This document shows positions 46,900 to 58,709 of a stretch of DNA of 64,000 bases, one piece after another (position 1 is the first letter of the stretch; every line of letters starts with the position of its first letter). The notes under the pieces were generated by a model. The model searched no databases, was not told where the DNA came from, and was given only the letters and a program-made list of their open reading frames with translations. Where the stretch lies: NCBI GenBank assembly GCA_021464245.1, contig JADCRB010000068.1:251427-315426 (forward strand). Direction: 5' to 3'. A program made the position numbers and the translations under genes. The stretch comes from Carallia brachiata. Lineage: Eukaryota; Streptophyta; Magnoliopsida; Malpighiales; Rhizophoraceae.

Positions 46900-47975
46900 T
46901 TTTATTATGAATATTTTTTAATATACGTATTTTTTAAGTATATCTTAAAAGAGAAAATATTAGTGTCTTGAAATTTATTATCTCAGTTGGTGTTTTAATT
47001 AAAATTAAAATTAATATTTTTAAAACAAAACTGATAATTTTTTAAACACATAATATTTTGTATTTTCAAAAATTATCAATTTTATATAAAAATATTAATA
47101 TTAATTTTAATTAAAATATCAACTAAAATATTAAATTTTATAATATTAAATTTTAAATATATATTAGTGTTTATATTAAAAATAATATTTTAAAATATTA
47201 ATTTTTATATTAATTGTCGGTTCTCCATCCGTGTCGATTAATAGTGCTTCGTGCCTGTCTTTTCCATCAATCTGGATGACCTGTCCCCCCAAAAAAGGAA
47301 AATGAAAAGAATAGGACAGAGGAAGTTCTATCATGCAAAATAATTACGTTTGAATTTAGAAAAAACAAACAGATAACAAAAAGAGAAAAAGAAAACGAAG
47401 AAATGAATATTGATTATTCTTAATTAGTATCTTAAATTTTATTATTTTAATTAATATTTTAATTATAATTAAAATTAATATTTTTAAAATACGAGGGATA
47501 ATTTTTAAACATTTGATATTTTGTATTTTTAAAAAATATTAATTTTATTTAAAAAATATTAATTTTAATTTTAATTAAAATATTAACTAAAATATTAGAT
47601 TTTAAAATATTTAATTTTAAAATATATATTAATGTTTATTTTAAAAATATTATTTTAAAATATTAATTAGGAATATTTTAAAATATTAATGGTCGCTTTC
47701 CGTCGATTAATAAATGCTTCGTGTCTTTTATATCAATGTGTATGACCTGTCCCTCAGAAAAGGAAAATGAAAAGAAAAGGACAAAAGATGTTTCGTCATG
47801 AAAAATAATTGCGTTCAAATTTAGAAAAGACAAACAGATAACAAAAAAGGAACAGAAAACGAAGAAATGAAAGGCACCACACTCACAGCTTACCACTAAA
47901 AAAAAATCTTCTTACTTATGAAAGGCCCCCTTTAATTATTAGCCCTTTATTTTTCACTTTTTTTTTTTTCGCACA
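46900..47975 (+). repeat. Promoter-module array 5, two copies
   Basis: Conserved blocks near 47214 and 47691, then the TATA region and leader of F5 (about 47910-47980). Confidence 0.8.
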
Positions 47976-47985
47976 AAAAAATTGT

Positions 47986-48972
47986 ATGGCTTTAGACTTT
48001 CGAAAAAGAGATAAGGTCCATAAAATCACAATTTCTCTGACAATTCCTCAAGTATTCCTGATAGTACCATCCTACCAAGCAACATTTTCTGGGGTTCTAA
48101 TATCTCCCATTCTAACCACATTATGTGCGCAATTCCCATCTCCCTGTAAGCTCAATCATTTTCACAACTATGTTCACAATGAAGGGCGATGATATGTTTA
48201 CCATTTTACGTATCATTTCCATGGCCCAACACTTAAGATGCACGAACACGAAAATGAGACACAGATAAAACACAACATGGATACAGAGACATGATAATTC
48301 TAAAAAAATTAAGACACAAACACCTGCTAAACACAATTATAAAATATATTAAATATTATTTAGGTATGTATGTAATTTAAATTTTTTTTGTACATATAGT
48401 GCTTAATGACAATTATTACATTATTTTATGTTGTAACTTGTATTTTATTTATAATTCCTTTAAAAAATATTATATGTTTGTGTGTATATATATATAATAA
48501 AATATTTAAGTAAATAATATATAGGGTATAAAATATCCAAATTTAAATATCAAATACATATAAAAGTATCTGATGCGTATATTAAAATGTTTGATACGTG
48601 AATTAGAAGTGTTTAACATACATGTTCAATTTTTTTTTTATTTGATACGTTTCAAAATATCTCACACGTGTCTAATAACAATAAAAAAAATATTATTTCT
48701 GACAAATATTTCTGACACAACTACACATTATTTTAAAAGTTTCTATCCTTCCTAGCCCAACACATTACACGGCCACCACATAACGTGTCTTTGCCCAGCA
48801 CATCCGCCACTACTAGCACGGCCGCCACAAGTGAAATTAGCACTGTGGGCAGCAGTGAGTATGATCATGAAAGCCATGAGTGGCTCGAAGTCAATTGAAG
48901 ATGCTGGAGAAGGATCTTGCCGATGTCACCAAAGGCGTCAGTAGAGTCAGCGATGTAAAGGAAGATGACAGC
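47986..48972 (+). pseudogene. NLR 5' fragment F5, interrupted by a MITE
   Basis: uORF 47986-48192, main ATG about 48170, MITE 48233-48754, coding part 48755-48972. It shares the one-base deletion CTC-GAAG with F2 and F7. Confidence 0.85.
48233..48754 (+). mobile_element. Mutator-type MITE (M4)
   Basis: Same position as M1. TSD GCCCAACAC at 48224-48232 and 48755-48763. Shorter than M1 because the TA microsatellite is contracted. Confidence 0.85.
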
Positions 48973-50120
48973 TTTAATTAATCTGAAATGCCGCATATTT
49001 AGAAAGTAATGAGTTTAAGATAAACTGCCTTAAAAAAAAAATTCTTTAGTATTAATCCTATATTCTTGAGTCTTATTATTATATTAATCAACTGAATTAT
49101 GTGCTCTTATATGACTCACGACCGAATAAATTTCATAATTGTAAGTTTTGTCAATAGAGTATTAAATAATTGATTTATTTGTAGAAAGAAGATATTATTT
49201 AAAAATATTAATAATAATTTTAATTAAAATATTAACTAAAATATTTAATTTTAAAATATTTAATTTTAAAATATATATTAGTGTTTATTTTAATATATTA
49301 TTTTAAAATACTAATTAAAAATATTTTATAGTATTAATGGTCGCTTCTCCATCGGTGTTGATTAACAGTGCTTCGTGCCTGTCTTTTCCATCAATGTGGA
49401 TGACCTGTCCTGTCCCCCCCCAAAAAAGGAAAATGAAAAGAATAGGACAAAGGAAGTTCTATTATGAAAATAATTGCGTTCGAATTTAGAAAAACAAATA
49501 GATAACAAGAAGGGGAAAAGAAAGAAAAGAAATGAATATTGATTATTCTTAATTAGTGTCTTAAAATTTATTATTTGGGTTAATATTTTGATTAAAATTA
49601 ATATTAATATTTTTAAAATAAGATTGATAATTTTTTTAACACATGATATTTTATATTTTTAAATCAATTTTATTTAAAAAATATTAATTTTAATTTTAAT
49701 TAAAATACCAACTAAAATATTAGATTTTAAAATATTTAATTTTAATATATATATTAATGTTTATTTTAAAAATATTATCTTAAAATACTAATTAAGAATA
49801 TTTTAAAATATTAATGGTCGCTTTTCCATCCATGTCGATTGATAAGTGCTTGGTACCTGTCTTTTACATCAATGTGGATGACCTCTCCCCCCAAAAAAGG
49901 AAAATGAAAAGAATCGGACAATAGAAGTTCTATCATGAAAAGTAATTGTGTTCGAATTTAGAAAAGACAAACAGATAACAAAAAAAGAAAAGGAAAAGAA
50001 AAAGAAGAAATGAAAGGCAATCACACTCACAGCTTTCCACTAAAAAAAAATCTTCTTACTTATAAAAGTCCCCCTTTAATTATTAGCCCTTTATTTTTCA
50101 CTTTTTTTATAAAAAAAAAT
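48973..50120 (+). repeat. Short D remnant and promoter-module array 6
   Basis: Same structure as 15209-16344. Conserved blocks at 49339 and 49816. Confidence 0.75.
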
Positions 50121-50123
50121 TGT

Positions 50124-50716
50124 ATGGCTTTAGACTTTCGAAAAAGAGATAAGGTCCATAAAATCATAATTTCTCTCGCAATTCCTCAACTATTCCTGAT
50201 AGTACTATCCTACCAAGCAACATTTTCTGGAGTTCTAATATCTCCCATTCTAACCGCATTATGTGCGCAATTCCCATCTCCCTGTAAGCTCAATCATTTT
50301 CACAACTATGTTCACAACGAAGGGCGATGATATGTTTACCATTTTACGTATCATTTTCATGGCCCAACACCTAAGATGCACGGACACGAAAATTAGGCAC
50401 AGATAGAACACGACATGGATACAGAAACACGAAAATTCTAAAAAAATCAAGACACAAACACAGGTTAAACACGATTATAAAATATATTAAATATTATCTA
50501 GGTATGTATGTAATTTAAATTTTTTTTGTACATATAGTGCTTAATGATAATTATTACATTATTTTATGATGTAACTTGTATTTTATTTATAATTCTTTTA
50601 AAAAATATTATATGTTTTTGTGTATATATATATATATATATATATATTATGTATGTGTGTGTATATATATATAATAAAATATTTAAGTAAATAATATATA
50701 GGTGTATAAAATATAC
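50124..50716 (+). pseudogene. NLR 5' fragment F6, cut by a gypsy element
   Basis: Leader and uORF (50124-50330), then the Mutator-type MITE from 50371 (after TSD GCCCAACAC) to 50716, where the gypsy LTR begins. The rest of the MITE and the coding part are missing. Confidence 0.85.
50371..50716 (+). mobile_element. Mutator-type MITE (M5), left part only
   Basis: Matches M6 (60227 onward) up to AAAATATACT, then joins the gypsy LTR. Confidence 0.85.
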
Positions 50717-51515
50717 TGTAAACAAAGAAAAAAAAATGAATTCAATGGCCGACGTTGCCAATTTTGAATTGGCAACGCCGGCCAAAGAAAATTTTGAAAA
50801 AAAAAAAGATTTCTTTCCTATGTGATGTTCACATGAGAAAGGAACCCTATAAATAGGCCCCTGCCCCTCAGTTCAAAACAGATTCAGCAAATATGTAAAC
50901 AGAAAAATTCAGAGAATTTGAGAGAAAAAGAAAATTTTGAAAATCTCTTAAGAAAATTTCTCCTTTTCTTAGGTGCTTTTACTCTGCAGTATACTCTCTT
51001 AACTCCTTTTTGGGAGATATTTCAGGGGTAAGGCTTAAAAAATTTGCTGTTTCCATTTCTAAAATTATTTTTAGATTTATATTCTCCGATCGCCCTTAAT
51101 CTGAATTTATGAGAATATAGATCTGAAAATATCAAATTACTTCAAATCCAACTGGGATTAAGCCTCAAACGGCTCTCAACAAAATTCGAGCAGCTCATCC
51201 GAGAACAAGTCCCTTCAACCCTCGGTGAAATTAAGCCAGATCGGCTCAGATCAGGTCTCTGCGGTTCTTAACCGTAGTCAAAACGTCCAAATCAGATCCG
51301 GTTTCAGTCTACCCAGTTCAAGAAAAACCTGTGGAAATTATTTCTGTCAAGATCAAGCTCGTGCAGCCCTTGACGGAGTCAAAAAAGGAACACTAATCGG
51401 AGGATCTACGGAGATCGACCCCACGTAAATTTTCTTTTATTTTACAATTTTTATTTGTAATTTATTTTTGTATTTTCGAGTTTAATTGTTTTAGGCTCGA
51501 AATTTACGCTTTACA
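50717..51515 (+). repeat. 5' LTR of the Tat-type element
   Basis: TGTAAA...TTTACA, 799 bp. A GC-rich palindrome in U3 (50747-50783) and a TATA-like CCTATAAATAGGC near 50848. U5 shares the GGGATTAAGCCTC-type module with the other LTR family. The PBS-like TTTTTGGCACGCTCGGTGGG follows. Confidence 0.85.
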
Positions 51516-52360
51516 AATTTTTGGCACGCTCGGTGGGACATCTTCACCTCCCATCTCTTGTTCCTTAAAAAAAAAAAAAAGTAAAAGGGGAGCCGAGAGA
51601 GAAAAAAAAAAGACAAAAAAAAGAAAAAAAAAAAAGACAAAAAAAAAGTAAAAAGTAAAAAAAAGTAAAAAGTAAAAAGTAAAAAAAAAAAATAAAAAGT
51701 AAAAAAAAGTTAAAAAAAAAAAAAATTTTACAGGTTTCAGCACATCAAATGGCACCGAAAAAATACAGCTGCCGTACAACAAGAAGGCAACGGCTCCATT
51801 GCCTGCATCAACTACCCTACCTGGGTACGCAGGTCCAGAAACCCGGGGACGGACACAATTTCTTGCCGTCCAAACCCGACAAAATATCGAAACGGAGAGT
51901 CCACAGCTTGCACAACAGGATCTCTCCCCTGACTCTCTTGCCGCATGGAGGAGTCGATCACCCACCCCGATCGAAGTCGGGGGCAACACGACGAAGCCTG
52001 CTCAACAAATCCAACTCATTCTGTAGAGATCCACAGAGAATCAGAAGAGTTCTCCCCCAGTCTTTCCGGAGCCTCATCTGTTGCCGTCATGATGACCAAC
52101 ACAACCAGCACAGAAAAGATTTCAGAATTGGAGAACAAATTTTGCAGCTGATCAGAGTCGTGGAGGAAAAAGATCAACAGATCGCCGCTCTCAAAGGAAA
52201 GCCCGATCCAAGTTGATCCCGAAATCCGCGAGGAGCAACCATATCCACCCGGTTTCACTCCAGAAGCCACACCAGCCGACGTCTTCCTGCAGAAAAGCGA
52301 CCAGGTAGTTCTACACAGCTGCCACCCTCAAATTCTGTAGCTTCGCTATCTGTTCAACAA
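51516..52360 (+). other. Leader of the Tat-type element
   Basis: PBS-like site, an A-rich tract with GTAAAAAGTAAAA repeats (about 51567-51730), then low-complexity coding-like sequence that matches the 18600-18960 leader of the gag-only element near the gag start. Confidence 0.65.
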
Positions 52361-53453
52361 TTGCAGGAAATGATAGCCAATACGATCCGACTGCAACAAG
52401 CTACATCCTTCCAAGGATCACAGATGTACGTCAAACCGTACACCAGACGGATCGAAAGTCTCAACATGCCTTTGGGCTACCAGCCGCCCAAATTTCAACA
52501 ATTCGACGGACGAGGCGATCCCAAACAGCACATCGCCCACTTCGTTGAAACCTGCAACAACGCAGGGACTTACGGAGATCTCTTGGTGAAGCAGTTTGTT
52601 CGTTCACTCAGGGAGACCGCTTTCACCTGGTTCATAAATCTTGAACCAGAATCGATCGACAGTTGGGAACAGCTACAACGAGAGTTCCTCAACAGATTTT
52701 TCAGCACTCGAAGGACGGTAAGTATGATGGAGCTTACCAGCACCAAACAAAGGAAAGGAGAGCTCGTTGTCGAATACATCAACAGATGGCGTGCCCTCAG
52801 CTTGGACTGCAAAGATCGCCTGACGGAGACTTCTGCCGTGAGATGTGCATCCAGGGAATGCATTGGGAGCTGTTATACATCCTGCAGGGTGTCAAACCCC
52901 GAACTTTCGAAGAACTGGCGACCCGCGCACATGATATGGAGATAAGCATCCAGACTTCCGGAGGCACGGTTCCCATCCAGTTGGACCAGCAAGGGGGCAG
53001 AAGGGAGATTAAGAAACCCAACAGCTCCGGAAAAGGAAAAGAAGTGATGACTGTTGAAGCCGCACCAGTAAAAGTGGGCGCCAAAGCTAAGGTAAATCCT
53101 CCGACCCAAATAACTCAGCCAAAACAACAGGAAAGGCGGAAGGTGACATTGCGAGAGTTTGGAGCAGAAGCAGATATCCATACCCCGACTCAGACGTCCC
53201 CGACATTCTTGAACAACTCTTGGAGGCGAAGCTGATCGAACTCCCAGAGTGCAAGCGGCCGAATGAAAAGGATCGAGTCAGCGATCCGAGATTCTGCAAA
53301 TATCACCGGATAGTAAGTCATCCAACCGAGAAGTGTTTCGTCCTGAAGGAGCTAATCATGAAGCTCAAAAGCCAGAATAAAATCATTCTGGACCAGGAAG
53401 GCATAACTCTGCAAACCAGACCACCATCACTTCAAAACCATCAGAAGAGGTGA
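52361..53453 (+). pseudogene. gag: Retrotransposon gag of the Tat-type element
   Basis: The first frame (52361 to about 52830) gives MPLGYQPPKFQQFDGRGDP, LVKQFVRSLRETAFTWF and EYINRWRALSLDCKDR, the core of retrotransposon gag (PF03732-type). A frameshift near 52835 moves the frame to the [20 protein letters not shown] part (to 53235). A further shift leads to a knuckle-like CKYHRIVSHPTEKC at about 53296-53340. Structural capsid protein, inactive as written. Confidence 0.85.
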
Positions 53454-53689
53454 CACACCGTAAGGAGGAGCCGCTCGACAACAAAAAGTCGACAACGGAG
53501 AAGGTATATGAAGCTCTCCAAACCCTTCTCGCTAACCCTCAGCTGTTTTAGCTTTGCAACAACAGAAGTGTGGCAAAATCAAGTCGGCAATACTCTCCAG
53601 ACCTCAGCTGAACCTCAGCCATCAAAATCCACTCGGAGCAACAGCGGACCAAAATCACGTCGGATGTTACTCTGCTATCTCATTTTCAG

Positions 53690-54259
53690 ATGAGGATCTC
53701 CTGCTGGGGTCCAAACCCCACAATCGGCCGCTGTATGTATCAGGCTATGTGAGAGAAGGTCCGACGTATTCTGATCGACGATGGCTCAGCAGTCAATATT
53801 ATCCCAAAATCCACCATAAAGGAGCTCGGCATCGGCATTGATGAATTATCAGACAGCCGCTTGATGATTCATGGCTTTAATCAAGGAGGACAGAAAGCAA
53901 TTGGGATGATTCGCTTGGAGCTAACTATCGGTAATCTCACTTCTAGCACTCTATTTCACGTGATTGATGCACGTACCACATATAAGATGTTGCTAGGACG
54001 ACCGTGGATTCATGGAAATGGAGTTGTGCTCTCAAGCCTGCATCAGTGCTTCAAGTACTACAATGGTGGCGTTCAAAAGGTCAATGCTGACTTAAAGCCG
54101 TTCGATGATGCTGAATCACATTTGGCGGATGCAGTCTTCTACACCGACACAGACAATCCGGAGATCATTCCATCAAAAGCTACTTGGACTGGGGGCATCC
54201 ACAAAAAGGGAAAAGCTGTCGAAGAACCTGCCAATGCCAACCCAGGCTCCAACAAATGA
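53690..54259 (+). pseudogene. pol: Retropepsin-like aspartic protease
   Basis: The active-site stretch ILIDDGSAVNIIP (Asp at about 53777) is in one frame. The C-terminal half MIHGFNQGGQKAIGMIRLEL and YKMLLGRPWIH (53861-54010) is in another frame, with a frameshift between them at about 53840-53860. The usual DTG/DSG is DDG here. Processes the polyprotein in active relatives. Confidence 0.8.
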
Positions 54260-54593
54260 AAAGCTGCCACAGCCTGCTGAACTTCGTCCGAAGGATGTTG
54301 CATCTTCAAGCTCCACTCCAGTCCTACGCTATGTGCCGAAGTCACGACGCTCAGAAGGTCAACCCCCTTTCTCTTATTGTATTGATCTTAAACAGGAGCA
54401 AGGCATAGCCAACCCAAACAAAGGAGCTGCACAACCTGAAGGAGACTTACACTCTGCCGATACCAAAGATTGAGCCGGTTTTGTCTCAAAACCATTAAAA
54501 GGCTTCGTCAAACCACACACGGGGGCAGTCGAAGGCGGCTCACTTCCAGAAAGAAGAACACATGAAGGATTTGATCCTAATGCATACAAGCTT

Positions 54594-56896
54594 TTGGCAA
54601 AGGCGGGCTATGACTTCTCAAACCCGAGCACAATGGGTACGCTGCCGTCCACACATGGCGCCGCTTCTCAAACATCACAGTCCCGACCTGGCTTAGGCTA
54701 TCAGGAGAAGTCACCTGTGCGGATCACGCTAAAGAGCCGAAGCCGAGCAGCTGATGCACGTGCCATCACCACCACCACCAAACAAGACAGGCTTATCCAG
54801 TCAAACAAAGAAGGTGAAGTCAGAGGTTCTGCATTTCATGTCACAATTAGCGAGGAAGCTGAGTCTGACTCATCAGATGGTGAAGTGAAGGAGGCTCCCC
54901 CGGAACTTGAAGATGGTGGCCAAGCAACTGTTGATGAACTCAAGGAGGTCAATCTTGGCTCTCCGGAAGATCCTCGACCTACATTTGTAAGTGCTTTACT
55001 TACTGCAGAAGAAGAGCAAGAATATGTTCAGGTATTAAGTCAATACAGGGACGTGTTCGCATGGAGTTACAAAGAAATGCCTGGACTTGACCCAAAAATT
55101 GCGGTGCATCGTCTAGCAGTAAAGAAGGGTGTCGTTCTGTCAAGCAGCCACAACGACGGTTCCGCCCGGAACTCATTCCACAAATCGAGGAGGAGGTGAA
55201 CAAGCTGATCAATGCGGCTTCATCCGAGAGGTCACCTACCCAACGTGGATTGCCAACATTGTCCCGGTAAGAAAGAAGAATGGACAGTTGAGGGTATGTG
55301 TTGATTTTCGAGATCTTAACAAGGCCTGCCCGAAAGATGACTTTCCGTTGCCCATAACGGAGATCACAGTCGATGCAACAACGGGTCACGAAGCATTGTC
55401 TTCATGGATGGTTCTTCAGGCTATAACCAAATCAGAATGGCACCAGAAGACGAGGAGTTGACAGCATTCCGCACCCCAAAAGGTATATACTGCTACAAAG
55501 TTATGCCGTTTGGATTAAAAATGCTGGCGCCACTTATCAACGTGCTATGCAAAAAATTTTTGATGACATGCTGCACAAGATTGTAGAATGTTATGTTGAT
55601 GACTTAGTTGTAAAGACTAAGAAGCGCAAAGACCACCTCGAGGATCTCAAGACAGTGTTCGAAAGACTTCGGAGGCATCAGCTCAAAATGAACCCTCTCA
55701 AGTGCGCATTCGGTGTCACATCAGGAAAGTTTCTTGGGTTCGTGGTGCGCCATCGTGGAATCGAAGTTGATCAGTCAAAGGTTGAGGCAATTCAAAAGAT
55801 GCCTGAACCTAAAAACCTGCACGAGCTGCGAAGTCTACAAGGAAAGCTGGCCTACATTCGCCGTTTCATCTCCAATTTAGCTGGGAGATGTCAACCTTTC
55901 CATCGGTTGATGAAGAAGGATGTCAACTTCGAGTGGGACGAAGCTTGCAGCAAAGCCTTTGAGAGCATAAAGAAGTACCTTTCCAATCCACCGGTCCTAG
56001 GTGCTCCAATTCAAGGAAAGTCGTTGATTCTCTACATTGCAGCGCAGGAAAGATCTTTGGGAGCCTTGCTTGCACAGGAAAACGAGCAGGGAAAGGAAGT
56101 TGCCCTGTACTACTTGAGCAGAACACTAAACGGTCCGGAGCTGAGTTATTCGCCCATTGAAAAGACATGTCTAGCACTGTTCTTTGCCATTGACAAGCTG
56201 AGGCACTACATGCAAGCTCACACGGTACGTCTCATTGCCAGAGCTGATCCTGTCAAATATATCTTATCCAGACCAATCTTGTCAGGACGACTTGCCAAGT
56301 GGGCAGTAATCCTACAAAGCTACGACATTGTCTACGTGCCTCAAAAAGCAGTCAAAGGACAAGCTCTAGCAGACTTCCTTGCAGATCACCCTGTTCCGTC
56401 AGATTGGGAGTTCACAGATGATCTTCCAGATGAAGAGGTCTTTTACATTGAGACACTGCCACCATGGACGATGTTCTTTGATGGTGCAGCAAGGCGTGAT
56501 GGTGCTGGTGCCGGCATAGTGTTTGTCACTCCTCAACGACAAATACTACCATATGCTATCATTCTCGGTGAGTTATGTTCAAATAATGTTGCTGAATACC
56601 AGGCTTTGATCATTGGTCTTCAAATGGCTGTCGATATGAAGATTCCAACTATAGAAGTCCATGGAGATTCCCAGCTCGTCATCAACCAACTTACAGGATT
56701 GTATGATGTGAAGAAAGAGGACCTTGCGCCTTACCATCAACGTGCTCGACAGCTAATGGATGAATTTGAAAGCATCACCTTGGAGCATGTGCCTCGACGA
56801 GAAAACACTCAGGCAGACGCGTTGGCTAACCTGGCCACTCTCTTGCAAAGTCAGAAATCCAGGCTACAGTTGTTGCCGTATGCCAGAAATGGATAG
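54594..56896 (+). pseudogene. pol: Reverse transcriptase, RNase H and second RNase H of the Tat-type element
   Basis: RT start (about 55000) EEEQEYVQVLSQYRDVFAWSY, then VRKKNGQLRVCVDFRDLNKA (about 55269), YVDD catalytic box (55592-55603) and the thumb region. Frameshifts lie near 55130, 55220, 55400 and 55525; 55547-56896 is open. The first RNase H (about 56029-56280) has LYIAAQERSLGALLAQE, with Ala where the first catalytic Asp is expected. The second RNase H (about 56467-56845) keeps Asp (FFDGAA), Glu (NNVAEYQA), Asp (HGDSQ) and Asp (QADALAN). This decayed-plus-intact pair is the Tat-lineage signature. Confidence 0.88.
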
Positions 56897-57099
56897 TGCC
56901 ACAGAAGGATGATGAAGAAACTACAGCAGCCAACGCTGTATCTGTACGTCTCGCGGAGGACGAGGATTGGCGCCAACCAATCATTGACTACTACAGCACG
57001 GGAAGCTGCCCGAAGATCGTCGTCATAAGACAGAAATTCAACGACGAGCTCCCCGTTCATATATCTCAAGGATGCTCTGTATCGAAGGTCTTTTGATGG

Positions 57100-58203
57100 A
57101 GTTTACTTCGCTGCCTAGCAATGAAGAGGCAAAACAGGCTCTCACTGAAGCACATTCTGGTGTTTGTGGCGGACATCAATCGGGCCTAAGTTGCACTTCC
57201 AACTCAGAAGGATGGGATACTACTGGCCAACCATGGTACGTGATTCATTGAGTTTGCTAAAACTTGTCAAGCTTGTCAATTTCATGCAATTACATACATC
57301 AACCACCGGAGCCACTGCATCCAACTGTCTCATCCTGGCCCTTTGAAGCTTGGGGTCTCGACTTAGTGGGGCCCTTGCCAAAGTCATCCCTGGGTCACCT
57401 GTACATCCTCGCAGCAACCGACTACTTCTCAAAATGGGCTGAAGCCATTCCACTTAGAGAGGTAAAGAAGGAGCATGTTGCCAATTTCATCCGGACTCAG
57501 CTGATCTATCGCTATGGAGTCCCTCGATTCATCATCACTGATAATGGTAAGCAGTTCTACAACAGCTTAATCGACAAGCTCTGCGAGAAGTTCAAGTTCA
57601 AGCAGTACAAGTCATCCATGTACAATGCCCCAGCAAATGGCTTGGCTGAAGCATTCAACAAGACCTTATGCAACCTGTTGCGGAAGGTAGTCTCTAAATC
57701 CAAAAGAGATTGGCATGACAGAATTCCGGAGGCATTATGGGCGTATCGTACAACTTACCGGACTCCAACACAGGCGACGCCATACTCACTTGTCTACGGT
57801 GTCGAAGCAATACTGCCGTTGGAAACACAGATTCCATCCCTGCGCATGGCTGTTCTGGAAGGACTCACACAGGAGGAGAATGCTCGCCTACGTCTGGATG
57901 AGTTAGAAGCCTCGATGAAAGGAGGCTCGAAGCACAACAGCAACTTGAGTGCTACCAAGCCCGGCTCACCAACACGTTCAACCGCAGGGTCCGCCTCGAT
58001 CTTTTCAAGTTGGAGACCTTGTTCTTGCAGTGCGACGGCCCATCAACATGAAGCATCGGCCTGGTGACAAGCTTACTTCCAAATGGGACGGGCCATACTT
58101 AGTGCAGGAGGCCTACACTCACAACGCTTACATGCTGTCAGACCAAGAAGGCGTCCGAATCGGCCCAATCAATGGTAAATTTCTGAAACAGTATTATGTG
58201 TAA
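57100..58203 (+). pseudogene. pol: Integrase of the Tat-type element
   Basis: Zinc-binding N-terminus scattered over frames (AHSGVCGGHQ and CQACQFH regions, 57140-57290). The catalytic core is open at 57264-58067: Asp in GLDLVGPLP (57360), Asp in FIITDNGKQF (57540), Glu in NGLAEAFNKT (57648), giving DD35E spacing. The C-terminal part continues in another frame (57949-58203, WDGPYLVQEAY). Inserts cDNA in active relatives; frameshifted here. Confidence 0.88.
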
Positions 58204-58207
58204 ATAT

Positions 58208-58304
<97 letters not shown>

Positions 58305-58609
58305 CGAAGTCCCGATCTGAAAGACCAAGCGAAAATCCAAACCCAAACACTTGAGCCCAATTCAGAGTCAACTCAAAGCCACCAAAAGTCAGACTCAAAA
58401 TCAAACACTCACCCAAATCCAAAAGTCCAAGTCCAAAGCCCAAACACTCGACCCAAATCCAAAAATCCAAGTCTAGAAGCCCAAACACTCGACCCAAATT
58501 CAATCAAAAACCCAAAACCCAAAAATTCCAAGTTCCAGACACAGTCCAAAACCCAAGTTCAAAATCCAATCCAACTCCTGGCCCGCATGAGTATAAACTG
58601 TGAACGGCC
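58204..58609 (+). repeat. A-tract and CCAAA-rich spacer
   Basis: About 90 bp of nearly pure A (58210-58301) followed by repeats of CCCAAACACTCGACCC and AAATCCAAAA. The gag-only element has the same order (A-tract 20088-20160, then CCAAA-rich DNA), so this spacer belongs to the retrotransposon family. Lysine-rich translations are meaningless. Confidence 0.8.
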
Positions 58610-58615
58610 CAAAAA

Positions 58616-58623
58616 TATAAAAG
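58616..58623 (+). promoter_or_regulatory. TATA-like motif upstream of the homeobox ORF
   Basis: TATAAAAG in AAAATATAAAAGCGACGG, about 90 bp before the ATG at 58710. A related GCATGAGTATAAACTG is at 58585. Both resemble the TATA modules repeated eight times at the equivalent place in the gag-only element. Confidence 0.45.
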
Positions 58624-58709
58624 CGACGGAGGGTTTGAGTCTGAAACTCAGCATCAGTCTCAACCGATCTTCACCACATACCAAGACCTTTGCTCCTCTG
58701 CCACAAGAA

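Larger units (their letters stand above)
42671..46900 (+). repeat. Block D, copy D5, with two insertions
   Basis: Same block as D1, interrupted by the Tourist-like element T3 (42700-43853) and a solo LTR (45045-45844). The conserved island is at about 45860-46330. A 20-30-bp local duplication around TTATATATTTCCTTTT occurs near 46250-46300. Confidence 0.8.

Noticed and set aside
53000..53300. Minus-strand open frames through gag and pol (for example 52570-52863, 53087-53299, 55923-56177)
   Set aside because: Shadows of the plus-strand retrotransposon genes, with no independent motif.
58206..58700. Poly-lysine N-terminal extension of the homeobox ORF
   Set aside because: It reads through the A-tract and CCAAA spacer, which the gag-only element also has without the homeobox gene. 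The ATG at 58710 is the sensible start.
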